The position numbers were made by a program, and so were the translations under genes. The notes below the pieces were generated by a model. It had not been told where the DNA came from and did no database searches. It saw only the letters and a program-made list of their open reading frames with translations. Shown in pieces: positions 1 to 10,915 of a DNA stretch of 64,000 bases. Position 1 is the first letter of the stretch; every line of letters begins with the position of its first letter. The DNA is from Saccharopolyspora kobensis (GTDB lineage Bacteria > Actinomycetota > Actinomycetes > Mycobacteriales > Pseudonocardiaceae), in the NCBI RefSeq assembly GCF_900108315.1, contig NZ_FNVB01000003.1:593404-657403 (forward strand), given 5' to 3'.

Positions 1-971
1 AGGCTCAGCCCCGCCTTGTCCACCAGCGACTCGAAGTCCGCGACGCTGCGCTCCTGGCCGCCGAGCAGGACCAGGGACTGCAGGTCGAAGGAGGTGTTGT
101 ACTTGGCGTGGGAGTCACCGGCGAGGACCTCCACGATCAGCACCCGGCTGCCCTCGCCGGCGGCCTCGGCGCAGCGCTGCAGGATCCGCACCGCGTCCTC
201 GTCGCTCCAGTCGGTGAGCACGCGGGAGACCACGTAGACGTCCCGGCCCGGCGGCAGCGGGTCGAAGAAGCTGCCGGGCACGAACGAGATCCGCTCCGCC
301 ACGCCCGCCTCGGTCAGGGCCTGGTGCGCCTCGGGCGCGACCGCGGGCAGGTCGAGCACCTCTCCGTCGAGGTGCGGGTTCGCCCGGACGATCTCGGCCA
401 GCAGCGCGCCCTGCCCGCCGCCGACGTCGATGACGGTCCGCACGCCCGACCAGTCGAACTCCGCGGCCAGCACCGGGCCGGTCTGCCAGGCGTGGGCGGT
501 CATGACGTCGCCGAAGAAGCGGCGCAGGTCGTCGTTGCGCTGGTAGTCGTCCCAGAACGGGATGCCGTGCACCGCGCCGTAGGCCGATCCGCCGGTGCGG
601 ATGGAGTGCAGCATGCCGCTGAACGCCAGGTCCATCCGGGTGCCCGGCCCCTCCAGGTCGAGCCAGTTCCGGATCCACGCGCCGTCCTCGGAGAGCAGCT
701 GGCGGGACAGCGCCGTCAGCCCGTAGCCGCCCTTCTCCGCCTCGCTGAACAGTCCGATGTGGACCAGGTGGCGCAGCAGCCGGTCCAGGGAGCCCCGGTG
801 TGCGCCCGTGGCGGCCGCGAGCTCGTCGAGCCCGCTCCTGCCCTCGGAGACCAGCTCCGGCAATCGCATCGTCACCGCGACGCGGATGGCGAAAGGCGTT
901 GCCAGATCGATGAGTTTCGCCAGCTCGCGACTCGAATCGGCGAGATCGCCCTGAGATCCTGCGGAATCCAT
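1..971 (-). CDS. SAM-dependent O-methyltransferase (family 2), 3' end outside window
   Basis: Small-molecule O-methyltransferase of the plant COMT / actinomycete polyketide-tailoring type. The N-terminal part (residues about 15-90) has the winged-helix dimerisation fold. The SAM-binding motif DVGGGQG is at residues 182-188. Further on comes the typical FFDPLPPG...VLTDWSDEDAVRIL block. At least 323 residues are visible, and the C-terminus runs off the left edge, so only the last few residues are probably missing. The ATG at 971 follows an AAGGAA-type ribosome site. It is divergent from the TauD-like gene, with 172 bp between the starts, so the two may belong to one small tailoring locus. The substrate is unknown. 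Confidence 0.85.
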   Translation of the reverse strand, partial: MDSAGSQGDLADSSRELAKLIDLATPFAIRVAVTMRLPELVSEGRSGLDELAAATGAHRGSLDRLLRHLVHIGLFSEAEKGGYGLTALSRQLLSEDGAWIRNWLDLEGPGTRMDLAFSGMLHSIRTGGSAYGAVHGIPFWDDYQRNDDLRRFFGDVMTAHAWQTGPVLAAEFDWSGVRTVIDVGGGQGALLAEIVRANPHLDGEVLDLPAVAPEAHQALTEAGVAERISFVPGSFFDPLPPGRDVYVVSRVLTDWSDEDAVRILQRCAEAAGEGSRVLIVEVLAGDSHAKYNTSFDLQSLVLLGGQERSVADFESLVDKAGLS

Positions 972-1143
972 GGACACCTGGTTCCTTTCGAAGTGAGCAC
1001 TCGAGCGCCTCCGTCCTCCTCATCCTTACTGCCCGCCGTCCACGGCGTCAACAACCACGGCGGAAACCGACCGCACAGACCGAGAAACCGTGCGAACGTG
1101 CCCGAAAACCATTGCAGCCAAAGAATAACGAGGTGACCATCCG

Positions 1144-1992
1144 ATGACCGAATTCGACGTCCGCCCGGTTTCCGGCGCGCTGGGCGCCGAGGTGCGCGGC
1201 CTGGACCTGGAGGAGCTGACCGAGGAGTCCTTCGGGCGGCTGCACGAACTGCTCATGGAGAACCTCGTGCTCTTCTTCCCGGAGGCCGGTGAGCTCTCCC
1301 CCCAGGCGCACAAGAACTTCGGCCGGTTCCTGGGCGAGCTGGAGGTGCACCCCTTCCTGCCCAAGCTCGACGGGCACGAGGAGATCGTGGTGCTCGACTC
1401 CGACCAGGGCGCGAAGGCCGACGTCTGGCACACCGACGTCACCTTCAACGCCAGCCCGCCGATCGCCTCCGTCCTGCAGATCGTGCACTGCCCGCCGCGC
1501 GGCGGCGACACGATGTGGAGCAACCAGTACCTGGCCTACGAGAACCTCTCCGCGCCGCTGCGGGATCTGCTGGACGGGCTCACCGCCGTGCACGCCTTCG
1601 TGCACCCGAACGGCACCCAGTTCGAGGCCGAGCACCCGGTGGTGCGGGTGCACCCGGTCACCGGCAGGCGATCGCTCTACGTCAACCGGATGTTCACCAT
1701 GAACATCCCGCAGCTGCGCCGGGCGGAGAGCGACGTGCTGCTGGCGCACCTGTTCGCCGCGGCGGAGCGGCCGGAGAACATCTGCCGCTTCCGCTGGACG
1801 CAGGGCGCGGTGGCCGTGTGGGACAACCGGGCCACCCAGCACTACGCGGTCAACGACTACACCGAGCGCCGGATCGGCCGCCGCGTGACGGTCCTGGGCG
1901 ACGACCCGAAGGGCGACGAACCGCGCTGGCCGCACCTGGCCGAGGCAGGCACCGCCGCCGATCACCGCGCTCAGCCCAGGTCCCGGGCCTGA
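1144..1992 (+). CDS. TauD/TfdA family Fe(II)/2-oxoglutarate dioxygenase
   Basis: Non-haem iron dioxygenase of 282 residues, the usual length for taurine dioxygenase relatives. The iron ligands are visible as H96 and D98 (WHTDVTF) and H233 (ATQHYAVNDY). A 2-oxoglutarate-binding arginine follows near residues 246-247 (RRIGRRVTV). The reaction would be 2-oxoglutarate-dependent hydroxylation, or C-S/C-O cleavage of a small acidic substrate. There are no sulfonate transporter genes nearby, so a taurine role is not supported, and secondary-metabolite tailoring fits equally well. It is divergent from the O-methyltransferase. Confidence 0.88.
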   Translation: MTEFDVRPVSGALGAEVRGLDLEELTEESFGRLHELLMENLVLFFPEAGELSPQAHKNFGRFLGELEVHPFLPKLDGHEEIVVLDSDQGAKADVWHTDVTFNASPPIASVLQIVHCPPRGGDTMWSNQYLAYENLSAPLRDLLDGLTAVHAFVHPNGTQFEAEHPVVRVHPVTGRRSLYVNRMFTMNIPQLRRAESDVLLAHLFAAAERPENICRFRWTQGAVAVWDNRATQHYAVNDYTERRIGRRVTVLGDDPKGDEPRWPHLAEAGTAADHRAQPRSRA

Positions 1993-1996
1993 CCGA

Positions 1997-2036
1997 ACCG
2001 GCGGGCGGCTCGCCCCGCGCGGGTCAGCCCGCCGGT
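1997..2036. terminator. Inverted repeat between convergent genes, possible terminator
   Basis: Perfect 10-bp arms (ACCGGCGGGC / GCCCGCCGGT) flank a 20-nt loop exactly at the junction of the two convergent genes. It overlaps the stop codon of the minus-strand hydrolase. There is no T-run, as is common in actinomycetes. Confidence 0.4.
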
Positions 2037-2872
2037 CGCAACCCGGCGTCGGCGAGCACGGCTGCTCCCAGCGGGCCCGCCGGGTCCGCCAGGCCGAACA
2101 CGACGTCGAAGTGGTTCGTCCCGGCCACCACGACATCGGTCACCTGGTGGCCCGCGCGGCGCGCGGCGGCGCTGAAGAGCTGGTGCTGGCGGATGTACTC
2201 ACCGGTCTCGCGCTCGCCTCGCGCGAGCACCAGACGGCGGACCCGGCAGGGCAGCTCGTGCAGCGGGCTGAGCGCGCGGGCCCGCTGCTCGTCGAGGCCG
2301 AGCGCATCGTTGACGTAGCTGTGCCGGAGCGGTTCGAGGTCGTAGGTGCCGCTGATCAGGCACGCCGACGCGAGGGGCGGGCGTTCCCCCGGTGCTCGGT
2401 CGTCCAGGCAGCACGCCATCGCGAGCAGGTGCGCGCCCGCCGAGCTCCCGCTGGCGTGCACCGCGTCCGGTCGGGTTCCCAGCGCCTCGGCGTTGTCGCG
2501 GATCCAGCACAGGGCCCGGTGCGCCGAGCCGACGATGTCCTCCAGGGAGCGTCGCGGGGCGAGCCCGTAGTTCAGCGCGGCGAAACCGTGCCCGCGCGCG
2601 AGGAAGTCCAGCGCGGCGAAGGACGATTCGTCCTTGCTGAGCTCCTGCCAGTGACCGCCGTGGATGAACACGTGCAGCGGCGCACCGGGTTCCCGCGCGG
2701 GGAAGTGGTCCAGCACCTCGTCCGGGTGCTCCCCGTAGGACAGCGTCCGGAATCCCGGGCACGCCGAACGGGCCTCGGCACTGCGTTCGGCGTAAGTGCG
2801 GAGGACGTCCTCGAAACCGGGCGCGAGGAGACTGGGCGAGAACTCCCGATCGAGCGCTGCGGAATCCCACAT
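2024..2872 (-). CDS. Alpha/beta hydrolase, kynurenine formamidase-like
   Basis: Hydrolase of 282 residues. The oxyanion-hole motif HGGHWQ is at residues 71-76, the nucleophile S144 in GSSAG, and the catalytic histidine H254 in NHFDVVF. This combination is typical of arylformamidase/kynurenine formamidase and related carboxylesterases, which hydrolyse N-formylkynurenine or small esters. The longer open frame upstream lacks a ribosome site. The ATG at 2872 has GGAAGAGG 8 nt before it, so I chose it. No kynureninase or tryptophan dioxygenase lies nearby, so the substrate is uncertain. Confidence 0.85.
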   Translation of the reverse strand: MWDSAALDREFSPSLLAPGFEDVLRTYAERSAEARSACPGFRTLSYGEHPDEVLDHFPAREPGAPLHVFIHGGHWQELSKDESSFAALDFLARGHGFAALNYGLAPRRSLEDIVGSAHRALCWIRDNAEALGTRPDAVHASGSSAGAHLLAMACCLDDRAPGERPPLASACLISGTYDLEPLRHSYVNDALGLDEQRARALSPLHELPCRVRRLVLARGERETGEYIRQHQLFSAAARRAGHQVTDVVVAGTNHFDVVFGLADPAGPLGAAVLADAGLRPAG

Positions 2873-3034
2873 CGTGCGACCTCTTCCGTTCGCGGAAACC
2901 ACGGTCCGGCACCGCGATCCAACAGGTGGCGCGAAGGCGTCGTCAACGTACGTGACAGGATGCGCAAAGACATACCCGCAGTACGGAAAGCGGCGCGGGG
3001 CCCGGCAAGCCGGCCCGGCCGGATAGGAGTTCGC

Positions 3035-3577
3035 ATGCTCAGGGGAAACAAGGTCGCGCTCAGGGCCAGGCACGCGGACGACATCCCGATCCTGCACGCC
3101 GATCTGCACGACGACGTGGTCAACGCCTCGCGGGCCGCGGTCGGGCCGTGGCGGCCGATCCCGGTCGGGTCGGAGCACTCGCAGTTCGTGGTGGACGAGA
3201 AGAAGGAGCAGAACGTCCACTTCTCCGTCGTCTCGCTGGACAGCGACGAGCTGGTCGGCACCGCGACGCTGTGGGGCATCGACACGCACAGCCGGTCCGC
3301 GCACGTCGGGCTAGGTCTGCTGTCCACCGCCCGCGGCAAGGGCTACGGCACCGACGTGGTCGCGGTGCTGTGCCACTACGGCTTCGCCCAGCGCGGCCTG
3401 AACAGGCTGCAGATCGAGACGTTGGCGGACAACGCCGCGATGCTGCGCGCCGCCGAGCGCAACGGCTTCACCCGCGAGGGCGTGACGCGCTCCTCGGCCT
3501 GGGTGATGGGCGAGTTCGTGGACGAGGTCCTGTTCGGACTCCTCTTCGACGAGTGGAAGGCTGCCTCGAACGACTAG
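3035..3577 (+). CDS. GNAT family N-acetyltransferase
   Basis: Acetyltransferase of 180 residues, RimJ/RimL-like. The acetyl-CoA pyrophosphate loop appears as the RGKGYGTD segment near residue 105. The C-terminal segment (AAERNGFTREGVTRSS) is typical of the family that acetylates ribosomal protein termini or small amines. The ATG at 3035 is preceded by GGATAGGAG. The open frame extends far upstream without a ribosome site, and that part is not coding. It stands alone, with a strong hairpin after it. Confidence 0.88.
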   Translation: MLRGNKVALRARHADDIPILHADLHDDVVNASRAAVGPWRPIPVGSEHSQFVVDEKKEQNVHFSVVSLDSDELVGTATLWGIDTHSRSAHVGLGLLSTARGKGYGTDVVAVLCHYGFAQRGLNRLQIETLADNAAMLRAAERNGFTREGVTRSSAWVMGEFVDEVLFGLLFDEWKAASND

Positions 3578-3590
3578 GCTCCGGCCGGCG

Positions 3591-3622
3591 ACCGCCCCGC
3601 CGACGCGCGTCGGCGGGGCGGT
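3591..3622. terminator. Bidirectional hairpin terminator
   Basis: Perfect 14-bp arms (ACCGCCCCGCCGAC and its complement) around GCGC, between the stop of the acetyltransferase and the end of the convergent phosphotransferase pseudogene. It would serve both strands. Confidence 0.75.
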
Positions 3623-3627
3623 TCCGC

Positions 3628-6257
<2,630 letters not shown>

Positions 6258-6685
6258 AGCTTCTCCTGTCCGAGTGGACGACCGTCGGCGAGCAGGGGAG
6301 GCCCCGGGTCGCATTCCTGCCAGTAATACCGCGAACTCCTGATCTCCGCAGGTCGCGGCCTCGGCGGGAGATTCTGCAGCAGACCCGGGGTCTTGCCGCA
6401 AGCCCCGGGGTGCGCTAGACGTTGAAAGTGTCAGGAGGTCGTTCTCCCCTGCCACTCCCCGAAGAACCAGCGCGCACTCCGCCGCGCCGTCTTCGAGTCC
6501 GCTGAGCTCCGCACCGGACGCCGGTCACAGCGCCCGGTCCACCGGGATGAACGATTGCCGCTGATCCGCGCAGCCTCGTCGGTGTCGCTCTGCGGTCGGC
6601 CAGCGGTCCCGCTCGCCGGGATGCTCCGCGAGCGGGTGCGTCGTTCAGCGGCCGTGATTGCCGCGCAGCGCGCTGGCGGTGCTGG
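6258..6685. other. 428-bp gap without recognisable gene
   Basis: No open frame here has a ribosome site or a recognisable protein. It separates the phosphotransferase pseudogene from the DUF574 methyltransferase, both on the minus strand. It should hold the pseudogene's promoter, but I see no clear motif. Confidence 0.5.
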
Positions 6686-7507
6686 TCAGGGCACGCGTGC
6701 GACCGCACCGTAGCCGAGCGGCCTGGCCGCGTCGGCGAGCTCTTCCGGGTCGTCGGTGTGCCACTCGGGCAGCGTGACCAGGCCCGGGTCGACCAGGTCG
6801 AGGCCGTCGAACCAGGACAGGATCTCGGCGTGGTCGCGCGGGTACACGGGTTCGCCGGCGGCCTCGTAGGCACCGCGCAGCATTTCCATCTCGGAACGCA
6901 GGGCCGGCGAGGCGTGCTCGTCGGTCAGCGTGGACACGGCGACGAGCGAACCGGGCGCGAGGCGCTGCCGGTAGGCGCGGATCAGCTCCGCCGGTTGCGG
7001 GTCCTCGAGGTACAGCAGCACGCCGACGGCCAGCAGCCCGACCGGCCGGCTGAAGTCGAGCAGCCTGCGCGCGTCCGGGTGGTCGAGCACCGCCGGCAGG
7101 TCGCGCATGTCGGCCTGGATGATCGTCGCGGTCTCCGACCCGCCCAGCACGTGCTGGGCGTGGTGGTAGGCCACCGGCTCGTTGTCGACGTAGACCACGC
7201 GGGCCGGGATGCCCGCGGACTCGGCGACCTGGTGGGTGTTGCCGACCGTGGGGATGCCGGAACCGAGGTCGAGGAACTGGCGGATGCCCTGGTCGAGGCA
7301 GTAGCGCACGGCGCGGCGCAGGAACGACCTGTTCAACCGGGTCACGGCCGGGATGCTCGGTGCGATCTCCAGCACCTGGTCGGCGAACGCGCGGTCGGCG
7401 GCGAAGTTGTGCGAGCCGCCGAGGAAGTAGTCGTACGCGCGAGCGGCGCTCGGCTGGGTGGTGTCCACGCTCGCCGGCAAGGCCGGCACCGGATCCAAGA
7501 TCGACAC
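6686..7507 (-). CDS. SAM-dependent methyltransferase, DUF574 / SAV2177 family
   Basis: Protein of 273 residues belonging to the actinobacterial DUF574 family (Methyltransf_19). N-terminal SARAYDYFLGG-type motif (here AARAYDYFLGGSHNF, residues 21-35), SAM-binding DLGSGIPT at residues 80-87, and the usual YVDNEPVAYHHAQ and LLYLEDPQPAELI segments. The GTG at 7507 has AGGAG 8 nt upstream. The family is greatly expanded in filamentous actinomycetes, and its substrates are unknown. It is divergent from the PadR-MFS operon. Confidence 0.9.
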   Translation of the reverse strand: MSILDPVPALPASVDTTQPSAARAYDYFLGGSHNFAADRAFADQVLEIAPSIPAVTRLNRSFLRRAVRYCLDQGIRQFLDLGSGIPTVGNTHQVAESAGIPARVVYVDNEPVAYHHAQHVLGGSETATIIQADMRDLPAVLDHPDARRLLDFSRPVGLLAVGVLLYLEDPQPAELIRAYRQRLAPGSLVAVSTLTDEHASPALRSEMEMLRGAYEAAGEPVYPRDHAEILSWFDGLDLVDPGLVTLPEWHTDDPEELADAARPLGYGAVARVP

Positions 7508-7686
7508 GGTGGTTCTCCTGCTGGTTCCGTCGAATGCTCATCAGTACCTCCTCGAACGAGGTCATCTCAAGAGGCCCGGCAGAGATCACACCAGCGCAGC
7601 TCCGCGAGCCGACCACAGTGGAACGTCGCACGACGCGCAGCACCTGGACGACGCAGCTCGCAGCCGCCGGACACCCCCGTCTACGC

Positions 7687-7710
7687 AGAATAGTTTTTTT
7701 AGACTATTCT
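7687..7710. promoter_or_regulatory. Inverted repeat, likely PadR operator
   Basis: Perfect 8-bp arms (AGAATAGT / ACTATTCT) with an 8-nt AT-rich spacer, 25 bp upstream of the PadR start. AT-rich dyads at this position are typical autoregulatory sites of PadR repressors that control a downstream efflux gene. Its AT content stands out sharply from the surroundings. Confidence 0.65.
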
Positions 7711-7735
7711 GAGCAGACCAACTGGGAGGCACCTG

Positions 7736-8314
7736 ATGCGCAACCTCACGACCCTCGGGCTGGCCGTCCTGCGGCTGCTCGACGAGAAGCCCCGGCACCC
7801 GTACGAAGTCCGGCAGTGCATGCGGGAGCAGGGCATCGACCACTTGATCAAGGTCACGCACGGCGCGCTGTACCACGCCTTCGACGTGCTCGCGAAGGCC
7901 GAGCTCATCGAACCGGTGGAGACCACCAGGGAGGGCAAGCGGCCCGAGCGGACGGTCTACGCGATCACCGACGACGGCCGGGAGATCGCCGCCGGGCGCC
8001 TGCGCGAACTGCTCTCCACGCTCGAATCCGAATACCCGACCTACGGCGCGGCGCTGGCCTTCATGTCGCTGCTGACCACCGACGACGCCGCCGAGCAGCT
8101 GGAGCGGCGGGCGGTGCTGCTGGAGTCCGAGCTGGCGTCGGTGACCACCAGCAGCGACGCGCTGCTCAAGCGCGGTGTGGAAGCGGTCCACATCGTCGAA
8201 CTCCGGCACCTGCAAGCACATCTGCGCGCCGACCTGGAGCTGACGCGCGCCATCGTCGACGACATCCGCGAGGGTCGGCTGCACTGGCAGGCCGACCGGC
8301 GCGCGACCGAGTAG
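7736..8314 (+). CDS. PadR family transcriptional regulator
   Basis: Regulator of 192 residues. The N-terminal winged helix (residues 3-85: GLAVLRLLDEKPRHPYEVR then ALYHAFDVLAKAELIEPV) matches PadR. The C-terminal half (about 100-190) is the helical Vir_act_alpha_C-like dimerisation part. GGGAGG precedes the ATG. The next gene, an efflux pump, begins 11 bp after its stop. It probably represses itself and the pump through the dyad at 7687-7710 and is released by a drug-like ligand. Confidence 0.92.
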   Translation: MRNLTTLGLAVLRLLDEKPRHPYEVRQCMREQGIDHLIKVTHGALYHAFDVLAKAELIEPVETTREGKRPERTVYAITDDGREIAAGRLRELLSTLESEYPTYGAALAFMSLLTTDDAAEQLERRAVLLESELASVTTSSDALLKRGVEAVHIVELRHLQAHLRADLELTRAIVDDIREGRLHWQADRRATE

Positions 8315-8325
8315 AGAGCGGACGG

Positions 8326-9960
8326 ATGCGCAACCTGCGAGGGAATCCCTGGGCCGTGCTGGTGGCCCTCTGCCTCGGCTTCTTCACGACGCTGCTGGAC
8401 ACGACGGTCGTCGGCGTGGCCGTCCCGGACATCGTCGAGCGGCTGGGCACCACCTACAACGAGGTGCTCTGGGTCAGCAACTCCTACGTGCTGGTGCTGG
8501 CGGTGCTGCTGATCCCGGGCGGCAAGCTCGGCGACCTGCTCGGCAAGCGCAACACCTACCTGGCCGGTGTCGCGGTGTTCTCGGCGGCATCGCTGCTGTG
8601 CGCGCTGGCGCAGACGCCGGGCCAGCTCATCGCGGCCCGCACCATGCAGGGCCTGGGCGCGGCGCTGCTGATCCCGCAGACCATGTCGATCATCATCGGC
8701 ACCTTCCCACCGCAGCGGCGCGGAGCGGCGCTGGGCGTGTGGGGCGCGGTGGCCGGCGTCGCCACGATCGCCGGGCCGCCGCTGGGCGGATTCCTGGTCG
8801 GCGCGCTGGACTGGCGCTGGATCTTCACCGTCAACGTGCCGCTGGGCGCCCTGGTGCTGGTGATCGCACCGCTGATCATCCCGGCAGGCACCAGGCCGCC
8901 GCGACCGGGCCGCTTCGACTTCCGCGGCGCGCTGCTGGTGGTCCTCGGGCTCTGCTGCCTGACATTCGGCCTGCAGGAGGGGCAGCGCTACGACTGGGGC
9001 GTGGTCTGGTCGTTCGTCAGCATCCCGCTGCTGCTGGTGACCGGCGTCCTGCTGCTGGTGGTCTTCGCGTTCAGCCAGCGCCGTCCCGGCCCGCGCGCTC
9101 CGATGGTGCCGTTCGAGCTGCTGAGCAACCGCAACTTCGGCCTGATGAACGTCGGCGCGATCGGGCTCTCGGTCGGCATCATGAGCATGGCGATCGGTTT
9201 CCAGCTCTACGCGCAGTCGGTGCTGGGCCACTCGGCGCTGGCCGCGGGCCTGATCAGCCTGCCGATGTCGGCGATCTCGGTGCTGCTCGGCCCGTACGCG
9301 GGCCGGCTCAGCGACAAGCTGGGCGGCAAGCCGGTGGTGGTCACCGGCCTGCTGCTGTTCGGCCTGGGACTGCTGGTCTTCTCGCTCACCTCCACAGTGG
9401 ACAGCACGGCCGGGGCGCTGCTGCCCACGATGCTCGTGATGGGCGTGGGCCTCGGCGCCACCTTCGCACCGCTGACCACAGTGGCGATGCACGACGTGCA
9501 ACCGGTGGTGGCCGGGTCGGCGGCGGGCGTGCTCAACGCGACCCGGCAGATCGGCTCGGTGCTGGGCACCGCGGGATTCGGCGTGCTGCTGCAGAACCAG
9601 CTGGTCGCGAATCTGTTGGCCCGCGCCGAAACCGCGGCCGCGGCGCTGCCCGCCGAGGTGCGCGGCGAGTTCGTGGCCGGCGTGCGGCGCGCCACCAGCA
9701 GCGGCGTCGACTTCGCCGACCTGCAAGCGGGCACCGCGGTGCCGGTCCCGAGCGGCATCTCACCCGCGCTCGCCCAGCAGGTCGAGGCCGCCGCCCGCGA
9801 GGTGTTCACCGGTGGATACGTCGACGCCATGCACAGCGCGATGGTCCTGCCGATCGGCGCGGTGCTGATCGGCGCGATCTGCGCTCTCCTGGCCAAGGGG
9901 AGAACCGCGCTGGCGGCGGAGCCGGGCCGGCGGAGCGCGATGTCCGGTGCGACGCGCTGA
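8326..9960 (+). CDS. MFS multidrug exporter, DHA2 (14-TMS, EmrB/QacA) family
   Basis: Membrane protein of 544 residues with about 14 hydrophobic helices. The family motif LDTTVVGVAVPDI lies in helix 1, GKLGDLLGKRN in the first cytoplasmic loop, and the antiporter motif GAVAGVATIAGPPLGG in helix 5. It expels drugs or the cell's own metabolites by proton antiport. It is translated with the PadR gene (11-bp gap; the start at 8326 is preceded by a weak GAGAGCGGAC site). The open frame extends about 960 bp upstream through the PadR gene in another phase, which is not coding. Confidence 0.9.
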   Translation: MRNLRGNPWAVLVALCLGFFTTLLDTTVVGVAVPDIVERLGTTYNEVLWVSNSYVLVLAVLLIPGGKLGDLLGKRNTYLAGVAVFSAASLLCALAQTPGQLIAARTMQGLGAALLIPQTMSIIIGTFPPQRRGAALGVWGAVAGVATIAGPPLGGFLVGALDWRWIFTVNVPLGALVLVIAPLIIPAGTRPPRPGRFDFRGALLVVLGLCCLTFGLQEGQRYDWGVVWSFVSIPLLLVTGVLLLVVFAFSQRRPGPRAPMVPFELLSNRNFGLMNVGAIGLSVGIMSMAIGFQLYAQSVLGHSALAAGLISLPMSAISVLLGPYAGRLSDKLGGKPVVVTGLLLFGLGLLVFSLTSTVDSTAGALLPTMLVMGVGLGATFAPLTTVAMHDVQPVVAGSAAGVLNATRQIGSVLGTAGFGVLLQNQLVANLLARAETAAAALPAEVRGEFVAGVRRATSSGVDFADLQAGTAVPVPSGISPALAQQVEAAAREVFTGGYVDAMHSAMVLPIGAVLIGAICALLAKGRTALAAEPGRRSAMSGATR

Positions 9961-9987
9961 CCTGCGGAGCGCTCCGCAGGTCAGCGC
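9954..9987. terminator. Perfect 34-bp palindrome, bidirectional terminator
   Basis: Two 17-bp arms (GCGCTGACCTGCGGAGC and complement) with no loop bases between them. The palindrome overlaps the TGA of the MFS gene and lies just before the end of the convergent anti-sigma gene. Confidence 0.75.
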
Positions 9988-10002
9988 GGGCGGCGATGCC
10001 GT

Positions 10003-10470
10003 TCAACCGGAGCCGTCGCCTGTGGACCAGCTCATGCGCACGACCGTGCCGGAGCCGCCGGGCGTGATGACGGCCTCGTCGGCGAGGCTGCGGATCAGCG
10101 GCAGTCCTTGACCGCGACCCGTGTGCCCTCCCGAACCCGGCGGGGCCCACCTGCCCCGGTCGGTGACGGTGACCTCCACGCGGTTCTCCGCGGCCAGGTG
10201 AACGGCTTCCACGTCGACCGTGCCGTCCCCGGCATAAGCGTGTTCGATCACGTTCGCCATCGCTTCGTAGCACGCGAGAGCGAGCGCACCGGCTGCCTCC
10301 CGGCTCAGGCCCGCGTAGCGGCCCCACGTCGTGAGCTCATCGCGCAGGGCCAGCATCTTCCCCGGTGAGAGCTCGACGAAGCAGTAGCTCAGCGCGGGAA
10401 CCGCGGGATCGCCGCCACCGCCACCGGTGGCGCTCGGTCTCCGGCTCTCGTCCAGCTCGCCAACCATCAC
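10003..10470 (-). CDS. RsbW-like anti-sigma factor / serine kinase (HATPase_c)
   Basis: About 155 residues, the size of RsbW/SpoIIAB-type kinases. N box EAMANVIEHAY, G1 box TDRGRW, G2 box GRGQGLPLIRSLADEAV and a final GTVVRMSW strand are all visible. Such proteins bind a sigma factor and phosphorylate a STAS antagonist. The start is GTG 10470 with AGGA 6 nt upstream (ATG 10467 is the alternative). The STAS gene lies 22 bp upstream on the same strand and a PP2C phosphatase is divergent, making a complete partner-switching module. Its sigma factor is not in the window. Confidence 0.88.
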   Translation of the reverse strand: MMVGELDESRRPSATGGGGGDPAVPALSYCFVELSPGKMLALRDELTTWGRYAGLSREAAGALALACYEAMANVIEHAYAGDGTVDVEAVHLAAENRVEVTVTDRGRWAPPGSGGHTGRGQGLPLIRSLADEAVITPGGSGTVVRMSWSTGDGSG

Positions 10471-10492
10471 TCCGCGTCCTGTCCGCCGGGCG

Positions 10493-10870
10493 TCACGAGC
10501 CCGCGTCGACGGCCACCGCCTGATCCCGGGTGGAGAAGACCTCGATCTCCTGGTCCAGCCCGGTCAGCTGGATCGGCCGTGCGGTCGCCGGGCCGTCTAC
10601 GACCACCCGGAACGCGATGTCGTCGCCTGCGCGGTTGCGAGACCGGACCAGCACCGCGAGCCCCGCCGAGGACAAGAACGTGACCCCGCTGAAATCCAGG
10701 ATCAGCACGGCCGGCCGCTCGTCGAAGGCTTCCATGATCGCCGACTCGACCCGCGGGGCGTTGATCAGCTCGATCTCTCCTGCGACTTCCATCAGCAGCA
10801 CCCGGTCGAGCCATCGCGTTGCCACGCTCAACGGTGCTGCCGGTTCACTTGAGCCGGTAAACGTGGACAT
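10493..10870 (-). CDS. STAS-domain anti-sigma-factor antagonist
   Basis: Protein of 125 residues, the SpoIIAA/RsbV fold. The core strand VLILDFSGVTFLSSAGL contains the phosphorylatable serine (SSAGL). The dephosphorylated form would sequester the neighbouring RsbW-like kinase and free the sigma factor. The ATG at 10870 is chosen. The open frame that continues upstream is antisense to the PP2C gene. It is the first gene of a two-gene operon with the kinase. Confidence 0.9.
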   Translation of the reverse strand: MSTFTGSSEPAAPLSVATRWLDRVLLMEVAGEIELINAPRVESAIMEAFDERPAVLILDFSGVTFLSSAGLAVLVRSRNRAGDDIAFRVVVDGPATARPIQLTGLDQEIEVFSTRDQAVAVDAGS

Positions 10871-10915
10871 GCCCCCATGGTGGACTTCAGATCGGCTGAA
10901 GGCAAAGCTGCGCTC

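Noticed and set aside
8041..9726. Long minus-strand frame opposite the MFS gene, rich in His, Gln, Arg and Ala
   Set aside because: It is the mirror of the exporter's codon pattern in GC-rich DNA. It has no ribosome site and no recognisable domain.
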